Of a stretch of DNA of 64,000 bases, positions 8,511 through 16,036 are shown piece by piece. This DNA is from Sorangium cellulosum (GTDB lineage: Bacteria > Myxococcota_A > Polyangia > Polyangiales > Polyangiaceae): positions 7,268,501 through 7,332,500 of the forward strand of contig NZ_CP012673.1 of assembly GCF_002950945.1 (NCBI RefSeq), in the 5' to 3' direction. Each line of letters starts with the position of its first letter. The stretch's first letter is position 1. The notes under the pieces are model-generated. The model made no database searches. It had not been told where the DNA came from and was given only the letters and a program-made list of their open reading frames with translations. The position numbers were made by a program, and so were the translations under genes.

Positions 8511-9226
8511 TCGTCGAGATCGACCTGCGGAAAGCGGAGCTGGCCGAGATTGGCTCGGATGTCCTCTACGTCCTGCGCCTGCTGAAGGCGGGGCAGGACG
8601 AGGCGCGGGCGCGGCGCGGGTTGCCGGCGCGGCGCGCGCTGCGCTGGGTGTGGACGCCCCTGCACGCGGCGTGGCTGGCCGCGACCTACCCGACGGTGGC
8701 CAGCGACCTGGTGGACGGCGGCTGGGTCCCGCCGCCGTACCTGCCTGGCGCCGACCTGCGCGGCGCCAACCTGAGTGGTGCAGATCTCCGCCGTTCGGAA
8801 CTGCGTGGCGCGGACCTGCGCGGCGCGGCCCTGCGCGGTGCGGCCCTGGCCCGCGCGAACCTCACGCGCGCCGACCTGCGCGGCGCGGATCTCAGCTGGG
8901 CCGACCTGCGCGGCGCGGTGCTGGCGGACGCAGACCTGCGCGGCGCCGACCTGACGGGCGCCAAGCTCGAGCGGACGAACCTTCGCTGGACCCGCTTCGA
9001 CGAGAAGACCGACCTATCGGACGCGGATCTGTCGGGTGCCGACCTGTGCGCGTCGGAGGGCTTGGTCGCGTGCCGTGCGAGCGAGGGGTCGTGCTTCGAC
9101 GGCGCGGTGATGGACGACGTTGCGGCGGTCCCCGCGGGGTGGCGCGCGGCACAGGCCCACTGGGACTTCCAGCGCATCCTCGAGCGGGACGCGGCGCCGG
9201 GCGCGGGAAAGGACGGTGCGTCGTGA
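8507..9226 (+). CDS. pentapeptide-repeat protein 1
   Basis: 239 aa. The N-terminal 80 residues form a domain shared with the next two genes (IVEI start, then R-x-WTPLHAAWLAATYP). From about residue 83 to 190 the chain is A(D/N)LRG-type pentapeptide repeats (GADLRGANLSG, GADLRGAALRG), which fold as a right-handed quadrilateral beta helix. Known pentapeptide proteins of this form (Qnr, MfpA) mimic DNA and bind gyrase; whether this one does is unknown. Start overlaps the upstream stop (ATGA), stop overlaps the next GTG. Confidence 0.9.
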   Translation: MIVEIDLRKAELAEIGSDVLYVLRLLKAGQDEARARRGLPARRALRWVWTPLHAAWLAATYPTVASDLVDGGWVPPPYLPGADLRGANLSGADLRRSELRGADLRGAALRGAALARANLTRADLRGADLSWADLRGAVLADADLRGADLTGAKLERTNLRWTRFDEKTDLSDADLSGADLCASEGLVACRASEGSCFDGAVMDDVAAVPAGWRAAQAHWDFQRILERDAAPGAGKDGAS

Positions 9227-9810
9227 TCGTCGTCGAGTTGACCTGGGGAGAGCTGGTCGAAGCGGGTGCGTGTCGCGCGGAGCTTGATGCGTTCCTCGAC
9301 GTCTTCGGCGAGCCGTCGCCGGGTGGCGCGCTCCGGCTGCGCTGGACGCCGCTGCACGCCGTGTGGTTGGCCAAGGTGCACCCGACGTTAAGCGCGTGGC
9401 TGGTTATCGCGGGGCTGCTGCCGGTGCCGCACCTGGAGTACGCCGACCTCCGCGGCGCTGACCTCCGCGGTGTGAGCTTGGGAGGTGCGCGGCTAGCGCA
9501 CGTGGACCTGTCGGGCGCGGACCTCCGCGGCGCCTACCTCGCCGGTGCCGATCTCCGGTGGGCGTCGCTGCGCGGCGTGAACCTGTCGGGCGCCGACCTC
9601 CGCGGCGTCAACCTGACCGGAGCGCGGGGTGTTGAGTTGGCGCGGACGGACGGCGCCGACCTCACGGGCGCGGTCGTGGGCTTCGACGGCGCGAGCGCGC
9701 CGCTGGGGTGGCGGGTGGTCGTGCTGGAGGGCGGCCGGCCGTGCCGCGTGCTCCGGCGGGTGTCCGGTCGCGAGACGGGCGCGGCGGAGCCGAACGGAGG
9801 CGCGTCGTGA
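9223..9810 (+). CDS. pentapeptide-repeat protein 2
   Basis: 195 aa from GTG. N-terminal domain with IVVEL at the start and LRLRWTPLHAVWLAKVHP near residues 36-53, followed by pentapeptide repeats (YADLRGADLRG, GADLRGAYLAG, GVNLTGA) from about residue 75 to 155, and a short C-terminal cap. Same family as the genes on both sides, with a shorter repeat block than gene 1. Coupled through GTGA overlaps at both ends. Role unknown; the shared N-terminal domain suggests that the three proteins assemble with a common partner. Confidence 0.88.
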   Translation: MIVVELTWGELVEAGACRAELDAFLDVFGEPSPGGALRLRWTPLHAVWLAKVHPTLSAWLVIAGLLPVPHLEYADLRGADLRGVSLGGARLAHVDLSGADLRGAYLAGADLRWASLRGVNLSGADLRGVNLTGARGVELARTDGADLTGAVVGFDGASAPLGWRVVVLEGGRPCRVLRRVSGRETGAAEPNGGAS

Positions 9811-10433
9811 TCGTCGTCGAGCTGATGCGGAGCGCGCTCGACGCGCGCGCGTGCCCGGAGGCGTTGGATCTGTTCGACGCGGTGAAGGGGGCGCAGGACG
9901 CGAAACGCGCGGTGCGTGGGCTGCCCTCGAGGAAGGCGCTCAGGCTGCGCTGGACGCCGCTCCACGCGGTGTGGTTCGCGGCGACGCACCCGGTGTTCTG
10001 CGCGTGGCTCGCGGCGCGCGGCCTCCTGCCGGCGACGGGCGCACCGGGTGCCGATCTGCGCGGCGCGGACCTGGGGGGCGCCGCCCTCGCGAGAGCGGAT
10101 CTGTCAGGCGTCGATCTCCGTGGCGCGCGGCTGGTCTGGGCCGACCTCTCGGGCGCCGACCTGACGCGATCCGACCTGCGCGGCGCCGACCTGCGCGACG
10201 CGTGCCTGGAGCGTGCGGCGCTCGACGGAGCACAGCTCGACGGTGCAGACCTGCGCGGCGCCAACTTCGCCGGCGCGTCCCTCCTGTGCGTGCGGCGCCT
10301 CTCCCGAGCGAACACCGAGGGCGCGTGGTTCGACGGCGCCAGGGTGCTCCAGGAACAGGTGCCGGCGCCGGGCTGGCGGCGGGTCGAGGGGAGCAGCGGG
10401 CGGTTCGCGGTGCTCGTGAGGGCGACGCCATGA
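9807..10433 (+). CDS. pentapeptide-repeat protein 3
   Basis: 208 aa from GTG. Begins with the IVVEL motif of the family, then LRLRWTPLHAVWFAATHP near residues 45-62, then about 20 pentapeptide units (GADLRGADLGG, GADLTRSDLRG, GANFAGA) to about residue 165 and a C-terminal cap. Coupled to the preceding pentapeptide gene and, by ATGA, to the small protein gene at 10430. It is the third tandem copy. Confidence 0.88.
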   Translation: MIVVELMRSALDARACPEALDLFDAVKGAQDAKRAVRGLPSRKALRLRWTPLHAVWFAATHPVFCAWLAARGLLPATGAPGADLRGADLGGAALARADLSGVDLRGARLVWADLSGADLTRSDLRGADLRDACLERAALDGAQLDGADLRGANFAGASLLCVRRLSRANTEGAWFDGARVLQEQVPAPGWRRVEGSSGRFAVLVRATP

Positions 10434-10825
10434 CGGCCCGCTGCGACGGAGCGGAGGTCTTCCTCCGCTCGAACTATTACCCCGCGTGCACGGCGGAGCT
10501 GACGCCGGAGGGAGCGCAAGCGCTCCGGGCGTTCGTGCACCTGGTCTCCGCGTTCGCTCACGCGGGGGACGAGGGCCGCGAGTCCGTGCTCGCGGCGCTT
10601 CGCGCGACGGCGCTGTGTCTTCCCAGGCGGCAGCGGTGGCTCGCGCGAGAGGCCATCGCCAGCGTGCTGAGCTTCGGGGACCGTCACCTGCTCTGGTCGA
10701 GGGTCGCGCAGGACGGCGCGGGTCCAGAGGACTGTGAGGACTGCGGCGCGCTCCTCGAGAACGACGGATCGACCCCGTGGTGCCCCGTGTGCGCGCCCGG
10801 CGGCCAGACGGAGGGTGCGCTGTGA
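10430..10825 (+). CDS. small protein with C-terminal zinc ribbon, paralogue of 8178-8510
   Basis: 131 aa. The first 95 residues match the 110-aa product at 8178 in motif order (WLAREAIASVLSFGDRHLLW). It adds a C-terminal CEDCGAL...WCPVCAPG zinc-ribbon-like tail, which the paralogue lacks. The gene closes the pentapeptide cassette and is coupled by four-base overlaps on both sides. Function unknown. Confidence 0.7.
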   Translation: MTARCDGAEVFLRSNYYPACTAELTPEGAQALRAFVHLVSAFAHAGDEGRESVLAALRATALCLPRRQRWLAREAIASVLSFGDRHLLWSRVAQDGAGPEDCEDCGALLENDGSTPWCPVCAPGGQTEGAL

Positions 10826-11430
10826 CGAACGGAGTCCAGAGGATGCGCCCCGCGGCCGACGTCCGGCGCGACCTGGAGCAGCGACAGCTGCTGGCTCGGG
10901 TTCTGCACGCGATGGCCCCGGTGAGCCTCGAGGACGTGTGCTCCGGGTCGCGCCTCCGGCCAGTGGCCCGCGCGCGCCGCGCGGCGCTCCTCGCGATCCA
11001 GAGCAGCGACCCGGAGCTCTGGAGCGCGAGCGCGCTCGGGCGGCTGCTCGGGCTGCATCACACGTCGGTCCTTGAGGCGCTTGAGCGCGCGGGTGGCGAG
11101 GTGTTGGTGCACCTGTCCGAGGACGGCACCTGGACCTGGTGCGGCCGGATGACGGGGGACCTGGGCGTGAGGGCGACGGCGCCCCCGCGCTGGCACGCGG
11201 AGGTGAGCTGTCCGGGGTGCGTCCGCGCGTGGCGCGCTGGCGCGCCGGAGCCGCGGCGCACGTACCACGTCGAGGGCAAGGCGGGACGGACGCGGTGCGG
11301 CCGCCCTGTCGTGCCGGAGATGTGCCTTGCGTCCGCCGAGTGGGCGCTCGTCGTCCAGTGCGAGGGCTGCGCGGCGCGGCCGAGGGGCGGCGGCGCGCAG
11401 CTGGGCCTTGCGTTCGGGGGTGAGCAGTGA
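10822..11430 (+). CDS. DnaA-domain-IV-like HTH protein with zinc-binding tail
   Basis: 202 aa from GTG. Residues about 30-85 (VCSGSRLRPVARARRAALL, then SASALGRLLGLHHTSVLEAL) match in order and spacing the helix-turn-helix of DnaA domain IV, which recognises DnaA boxes with the signature GRxFGxRDHTTV. The AAA+ part of DnaA is absent. The C-terminal half has paired cysteines (CPGC, CGRP, C, CEGC) suggesting a zinc fold. It could be a small origin-binding initiator or a regulator of the element; this is inference from the HTH alone. Coupled to both neighbours (GTGA). Confidence 0.6.
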   Translation: MTNGVQRMRPAADVRRDLEQRQLLARVLHAMAPVSLEDVCSGSRLRPVARARRAALLAIQSSDPELWSASALGRLLGLHHTSVLEALERAGGEVLVHLSEDGTWTWCGRMTGDLGVRATAPPRWHAEVSCPGCVRAWRAGAPEPRRTYHVEGKAGRTRCGRPVVPEMCLASAEWALVVQCEGCAARPRGGGAQLGLAFGGEQ

Positions 11431-11849
11431 GCTGCGGATGGCTAAACGTCGGGCTCGTCGTCGCGCCTCCGGGCGAGCCGCCGCCCGATGCCGGCTGGCC
11501 TGGCTGGCTCGTCGCCGGGCCACGCATGCGCCTGCGGGTCGTCGCGTCCATCGACCGCGCGCCGCCAGGCGCCGAACCGTTCCTGCGCGCCGCGCTGCTC
11601 GCGGTCGCGCTCGGGGGCGGCATCGAGGGTGCGCCGGCGGAGGTGGGCCTCGTGCGGCTCTCCCCGTGTCTCACGGCCACGGTGCACGAGCTGTGGCCGC
11701 TGGCGAGGTGGTACCCGGTAGCCGGCGCGCCCGCGGCGGTGGCGGCCGTCGAGACCGAGATCGTCGCCTTGCTCGCCGGGCGGCGTGACGGCGGGGGCGA
11801 GCTCGGGCCGAACGACGTCCCGAGCGCCGCGCGCGGCGGCGCAGCCTGA
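11427..11849 (+). CDS. hypothetical protein, last gene of the left operon
   Basis: 140 aa from GTG overlapping the upstream stop. Proline- and alanine-rich, with no transmembrane segment and no recognised motif. It ends 109 bases before the integrase start, so integrase may be transcribed from the same operon or from its own promoter. Confidence 0.55.
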   Translation: MSCGWLNVGLVVAPPGEPPPDAGWPGWLVAGPRMRLRVVASIDRAPPGAEPFLRAALLAVALGGGIEGAPAEVGLVRLSPCLTATVHELWPLARWYPVAGAPAAVAAVETEIVALLAGRRDGGGELGPNDVPSAARGGAA

Positions 11850-11892
11850 ACGCGTCCGCCGCACCCGTGCTCCGGGGCTGCGCGTCAGGACC

Positions 11893-11927
11893 GCGCTTTG
11901 GCACAAAGGCAGGTTCAACCAAAGCGC
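11893..11927. promoter_or_regulatory. 9-bp inverted repeat upstream of integrase
   Basis: Perfect arms GCGCTTTGG and CCAAAGCGC separated by 17 bases, 32 bp upstream of the chosen integrase start. It could be a recombinase or repressor binding site, or an mRNA hairpin controlling integrase expression. No experimental support. Confidence 0.5.
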
Positions 11928-11958
11928 CGCCGGCGAGGAGAGGACCTCGCGCGAGCGG

Positions 11959-13761
11959 ATGGGAAGAGGCATGCAGAAACTTGCGTCAGAGAGTCACCGT
12001 ATCCAGATCCCGGACCCGTTCGACCCGGAGAAAAAGCGCCGCGTCTCGATCACCGCGCCGACGCGCCAGGAGGCGGAAGGGCGCGCGGAGCGAGTCCGGC
12101 AAGCGCTGCGGGATTTCAAGCTCGGCCTGATCCCGGAGGAGGACCTGCGCCGAATCTTCAACGCCGGGACGCGCGGGCCGCTCGGCGTGAAAGAGGCTTG
12201 GGACGCGCACATCGACAAGAAGCACGGCCGGTGGAAGAGGCAGGCCGAGACCGTCTGGAAAAGCCTGCTGGAGCCGCACTTCGGCAAGCTGAGCGCCGTG
12301 GAGCTGGACGAGGAGCGAATGACGGAGTGGGAGCGCAAGGTGCGCCAGGTCATCTCGAAGGTGACGCGGCGCGCGTACGCGCCGAGCTACATTGAGAACG
12401 CGGTTAACGTGCTCGCCGCGGCCCTGCGGCGCCAGATTCGTGCCGGCCGGCTCGCGCAGCTGCCGTGGGGGGACTGGAAGCTTGAGTCGGCGGGCCGCGG
12501 GAGAGAGCGCGAGGCCTGCCGCACGGTCGAGGAGGCCATGCGGCTCGTCGAGGCTGCGCGGCAGCGGGATCTGCGCGTCGCGCGGCGCCGCGGCTACGCC
12601 GACCTGGCTGCGCGTGTGCTCGTGGGCTGGCTCTGCTGTCTGCGGCAGGGCGAGCTCTCCGGCCTGGGGTGGGATGACATCGTGAACCTCGACGGCGAGG
12701 TGCCGGAGCTCGGCGATCGCGTGCTGCTGCACGTGCGGCACCAGGCTGTCGACGGCTGGCGGACCCTGCACCCCGAGTGGACGCGCCCGCTGACGCCTCC
12801 GAAGTGGCGGGCGCATGCGAAGGAGCCGGACCCGCCGATCGACATGCACCCGTCCGCGATCCGGGCGCTCCGGGCGCAGCGCGACAACCTGATCGCGCGG
12901 GGCTGGTACCGCCCCGACGGGCCGGTGTTCCCGGAGACGCGCTCCGGCAAGGGGCTCTGGCGGTCCCACGCCGACTGCATCCACCCGGAGCGCGAGATGC
13001 GCGAGATCGTGCGCGCCGCGGGGCTGCCGGGTGATCCGCGCGACTGGACGCCGCACTCGCTCCGCACGACGGGGGCGTCCCTGGAGACGCGCGCGTCGAG
13101 CGGCGACTTGAAGAGCACCATGCTCCGCACTCGACACAAGACGGTCAAGGTGCTGCTGGGCTACATGCGCGACGTCGGGCGCGGGCTGCCGCCGACCGCG
13201 CTGCCCGACGTGCCGGTGCCGCTTCCGGCGGCGGGGGTGCGCGTGCGCGAGCTTGTTTCTGCCCGGCCGGAGCCGTACCGCTTCGCGCCGGCCGACCCGT
13301 GGGGCATCGAGCCGGAGCGAGCGGTGGTCGACGTGGCCGACCTGCGGGAGCCGTACCTGCGCCGGGTCGACAGCGACGAGAAGGCGGAGAGGGCGAAGCG
13401 CCGGCACGAGCAGCGCATGCGCTACATGGGGCGCGACGTGCCATCGATGGAGAAGGCCTTCCAGCAATGGATCGCGAGGGGCGCGAAGGAGCGGCGCCCA
13501 CCGATGGTGGTCGAGGCCGCGAAGCGCGCCTACGACCGCGGGTACAGCGCGAAGCTCCGCGGGTTCCCCGGTGCGCCACTGACGGCCGAGCAGCGTGCCG
13601 CCTGTCAGCGGGCCGGCTTCCTGGCACGCAGGGGAACGCTCAACGCCTGGGAGAAGTACCGCCAGCGGCGCCTCGAGGGGATGAAGCGCGAGACGCTTGA
13701 CGCCGGTCCGGCGACGTGCATTGACGACGAGGCGCCGGACGAACCGCAGGAAACGCCGTGA
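11959..13761 (+). CDS. tyrosine recombinase (integrase)
   Basis: 600 aa from ATG 11959; ATG 11971 is an alternative. Catalyses site-specific integration and excision. Visible: an N-terminal basic arm-binding or core-binding region; catalytic-domain Arg in CLRQGELSGLGW (about residue 229); HSLRTTGAS box (about 365-373, His and second Arg); and the nucleophile region TVKVLLGYMRD with Tyr near 401. About 200 residues follow the tyrosine, far more than usual, and are basic with a FLARRGTLNAWEKYR motif. The integrase is central in the element rather than at one end. It presumably acts on the 17-bp core in tRNA-Leu. Convergent with the repressor-like gene, overlapping it by 122 bp. Confidence 0.93.
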   Translation: MGRGMQKLASESHRIQIPDPFDPEKKRRVSITAPTRQEAEGRAERVRQALRDFKLGLIPEEDLRRIFNAGTRGPLGVKEAWDAHIDKKHGRWKRQAETVWKSLLEPHFGKLSAVELDEERMTEWERKVRQVISKVTRRAYAPSYIENAVNVLAAALRRQIRAGRLAQLPWGDWKLESAGRGREREACRTVEEAMRLVEAARQRDLRVARRRGYADLAARVLVGWLCCLRQGELSGLGWDDIVNLDGEVPELGDRVLLHVRHQAVDGWRTLHPEWTRPLTPPKWRAHAKEPDPPIDMHPSAIRALRAQRDNLIARGWYRPDGPVFPETRSGKGLWRSHADCIHPEREMREIVRAAGLPGDPRDWTPHSLRTTGASLETRASSGDLKSTMLRTRHKTVKVLLGYMRDVGRGLPPTALPDVPVPLPAAGVRVRELVSARPEPYRFAPADPWGIEPERAVVDVADLREPYLRRVDSDEKAERAKRRHEQRMRYMGRDVPSMEKAFQQWIARGAKERRPPMVVEAAKRAYDRGYSAKLRGFPGAPLTAEQRAACQRAGFLARRGTLNAWEKYRQRRLEGMKRETLDAGPATCIDDEAPDEPQETP

Positions 13762-14062
13762 CGAGCGCGCGGAAGCGCTCCAGCGTCATCGGTCCTTCGC
13801 GCAGCGTCTTGACCGCCGCCCGGAAGCGCGCCTCGCGCTGTACGACGTCGCGCAGCCCGGGGCCCGCCACCCACCGCACCAGCCGATAACTCGCGCCGAG
13901 CTCCTCGAGCGCGAGCCCCCACGTATCGCCGAGGAGCGCGATGCGCCGGAAGTCGCTCTGTTGCTGCGGAGAGATGCGCACGCGCACAGCGGCGCTCGCG
14001 CGGAGCCAGTCGCGAGCCGTGGAGTACGGCTTGTCGTTTTTTGCCCGGACTGCCATGGGCAT
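13640..14062 (-). CDS. candidate transcriptional regulator of the element
   Basis: 140 aa from ATG 14062 (GTG 14065 and ATG 14056 are also possible). The sequence is basic and helical, with YSTARDWLRASAAVRVRISPQQQSDF split over the first 45 residues and MTLERFRALVTAF near residue 95; the C-terminus is Arg/Pro-rich. I do not recognise a named HTH family, but the gene is transcribed divergently from the right operon with a palindromic site between them, the usual place of a phage repressor or antitoxin-like regulator. Tail-to-tail overlap with integrase. Confidence 0.55.
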   Translation of the reverse strand: MPMAVRAKNDKPYSTARDWLRASAAVRVRISPQQQSDFRRIALLGDTWGLALEELGASYRLVRWVAGPGLRDVVQREARFRAAVKTLREGPMTLERFRALVTAFPAVRPAPRRQCTSPDRRQASRASSPRGAAGGTSPRR

Positions 14063-14109
14063 CACGATACCCGCGAAGGGCCTCGCGATTCAGGCGCAGA
14101 GTCCTCAGT

Positions 14110-14141
14110 TACTCCACGTGGAGTACACAGCGCGTGGAGTA
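14110..14141. promoter_or_regulatory. palindromic operator between divergent genes
   Basis: A perfect 16-bp palindrome (tactccacgtggagta, 14110-14125) is followed by another half site, gtggagta, at 14134-14141, 16 bp from the matching half of the palindrome. It lies between the minus-strand regulator and the plus-strand gene starting at 14185, and resembles a repressor operator with one and a half sites. Confidence 0.7.
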
Positions 14142-14184
14142 CGAAGTGACGGGACCAGTCCACGGGGCGTGTAGGGTCGTCCCC

Positions 14185-14604
14185 ATGGCGTCGACCGCAC
14201 TTGGTTTTCCCAACCCGACCAACCTGACAAAGCTCGACCTCGCCGAGGAGCTGATCGAGAGCAAGGACCGCGAGGCGCTTCATGTCGCCATCGAGGTGCC
14301 TGTCGCTGCGGCGGCGTCGTTCGCCGTCTCGGCCGGGGACGCCGCTCGCGGAGGCGGCGACGCCGTGAAGATCGGCGGCGCCATCGCCGCCGCGGGCGTG
14401 TCCCTGCTCGCGGAACAGGCCGGGTACACGGGCGCGGCGAAGGTCGCGAAGGCCGCGCTGACGGGCGCGGTGTGCGCGGAGGCGGCCACGATGGGGCACG
14501 AGGCAGGCCTCGCCTACCGGGCCAAGATCGAGGCGCGCCGCGCCAAGGAGCGCGACGTGGAGCAGGCCGCGCCGCCGACGGCGGGCAAGAAAGCCGTGAC
14601 GTGA
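14185..14604 (+). CDS. alanine-rich hypothetical protein with hydrophobic core
   Basis: 139 aa. Starts MASTALGFPNPTNLTKLDL, followed by long Ala/Gly-rich stretches (AIEVPVAAAASFAVSAGDAARGG, split by charged residues) that could be membrane-associated helices, and a basic Lys/Arg-rich C-terminus. No SD of strength, but it is the first gene after the operator. Small Ala/Gly-rich membrane proteins are common in virions with internal membranes, which is only suggestive. Its stop overlaps the next GTG. Confidence 0.55.
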   Translation: MASTALGFPNPTNLTKLDLAEELIESKDREALHVAIEVPVAAAASFAVSAGDAARGGGDAVKIGGAIAAAGVSLLAEQAGYTGAAKVAKAALTGAVCAEAATMGHEAGLAYRAKIEARRAKERDVEQAAPPTAGKKAVT

Positions 14605-15122
14605 CGACGCGGCGGGTCACGCGCGAGAGCTCGGAGCGAGTCGAGATCTCGTTCAGCGAGCTCGCGCGGCAGCTGGGCGAGGCCTACAGCCGGGGCGCGT
14701 CGGACATGCGCGCCAACTTCGACGCCCTCGGGCGGCTCTTGGAGGCGCGAGAGGGCACGATCCGCGACCAGGGCAAACAGCTATTCGACTTGGCCAGCCG
14801 GTTCCAAGAGGTGCTCGAGAAGCTCAACCTTCTGTCGGAGAAGACGGCGCAGGTGGTCCTCCTCGACGCGCAGAAAGAAATCGCGATTAAGCGGCTCGAG
14901 TCCAGCGCGTCGCGAGACAGGGAGATCTTGGACCTGCTCAAGCCGGTGGCGCAGCGCGGGATTGCGCTGCTCGGCACGGGCGCCGCTGCCGTCGTGCCGG
15001 CGGCGATCAAGAAGACGTTAGAGCGTGTCTTGGAGTCGGAGCAGCTTTGTGCGGCCATCCAAGCGCACGTGGGAACGGAAGCATGGGTGGCGTTCGTCGA
15101 GTGGGCGGCGGCGCTTGGTTGA
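14601..15122 (+). CDS. coiled-coil hypothetical protein
   Basis: 173 aa from GTG overlapping the upstream stop. Residues about 15-120 are heptad-like (SELARQLGEAYSRG, LFDLASRFQEVLEKLNLLSEK) and predict a long coiled coil. A small hydrophobic stretch (GIALLGTGAAAVVPAA) follows. Placement directly before the capsid-sized gene makes a scaffold or assembly role conceivable, but no homology is claimed. Confidence 0.55.
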   Translation: MTTRRVTRESSERVEISFSELARQLGEAYSRGASDMRANFDALGRLLEAREGTIRDQGKQLFDLASRFQEVLEKLNLLSEKTAQVVLLDAQKEIAIKRLESSASRDREILDLLKPVAQRGIALLGTGAAAVVPAAIKKTLERVLESEQLCAAIQAHVGTEAWVAFVEWAAALG

Positions 15123-15140
15123 CTGCAAGGGAGATCTCAC

Positions 15141-15974
15141 ATGAGCAACGAATTTGAGGACATCCTGCACTCGCTCGGCATCGACACGGCGACCGTCGCC
15201 GGGGTCCTCGCGGACTACGACGAAGACGACCTGGAAGGCTTCGACGAAGACGACGTGGGGCGTGTCATCCAGAAGGTTGCGCCGGGCCTGCTGTCCGCCG
15301 ACCAGATCGCGAAGATTAGCGGCGTGGTGACGGCGAAAACCGACGGGTTCGCGACGTTGGTTAGCGCCGCGGCCGCGGCGCGCATGGCCGAACAGAACCT
15401 GAGGCCGAACGCCGCGGTGACCCTCTACGCGACGAACGCCGGGGACACCTGCAACGTCGGGCAGATCTACGACCTACGGCCGCGCAAGAACGGCCAGCTC
15501 GAGAACGCGAATTTCCAGTTCACCACCGACATGAGTTTTCTCGGGTTGCGTGCCGATCAGAAGGACATCAACGCGGGTTTTTCGCTCGTCGCCGGGTCGG
15601 TCGGCTTTGCGGACGAGAATGCCAACTCGTTCCGCTGGGACATTGGCCTGCAAGCCTTCAAGACGGAGATCTCCATCCTGGAGACGCCGCTCGCCTCCCT
15701 CTACAAGCGCACGCCCAAGTCCTCCGTGGACTTCCGCGCCAAGGTGTACTGCGACGCGGACGTGGCGCAGCCGTTCTACGGCTTGCAGCTCATTTTCACC
15801 GACGTGAGCTGCAACGCGAGCCGCAACAAGTGGCTCGACAACCTCGAGGAGCTGGATTTCGCGGGGCTCACCCGCGCAATCAAGAACACGGCGGCCCGCA
15901 AGGTCACCGTCATGCCCAAGACGAAGACGAAGTCGGCCATGTCGACCGCGCTCAAGAGCCTCCTTCGTCGCTGA
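15141..15974 (+). CDS. candidate capsid-type beta protein
   Basis: 277 aa behind an aaggga ribosome site. The first 60 residues are acidic and helical (DYDEDDLEGFDEDD). From residue 85 the sequence has the look of a beta sandwich (AAVTLYATNAGDTCNVGQIYD, FQFTTDMSFLGLRA, SSVDFRAKVYCDADV), and a basic C-terminus. Its length is close to the shortest known double jelly-roll coat proteins (corticovirus P2, about 270 aa), but I cannot show that fold from sequence. Its codon use is somewhat less GC-extreme than its neighbours. It begins the structural-looking block. Other possibilities: a secreted toxin-like or adhesin protein. Confidence 0.5.
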   Translation: MSNEFEDILHSLGIDTATVAGVLADYDEDDLEGFDEDDVGRVIQKVAPGLLSADQIAKISGVVTAKTDGFATLVSAAAAARMAEQNLRPNAAVTLYATNAGDTCNVGQIYDLRPRKNGQLENANFQFTTDMSFLGLRADQKDINAGFSLVAGSVGFADENANSFRWDIGLQAFKTEISILETPLASLYKRTPKSSVDFRAKVYCDADVAQPFYGLQLIFTDVSCNASRNKWLDNLEELDFAGLTRAIKNTAARKVTVMPKTKTKSAMSTALKSLLRR

Positions 15975-16036
15975 GCCGGCGCCGTCAGTCGCTGAGCCGC
16001 CGCCAGTCCACCCGCCTTCCAGAGGAGACAGCAGCC

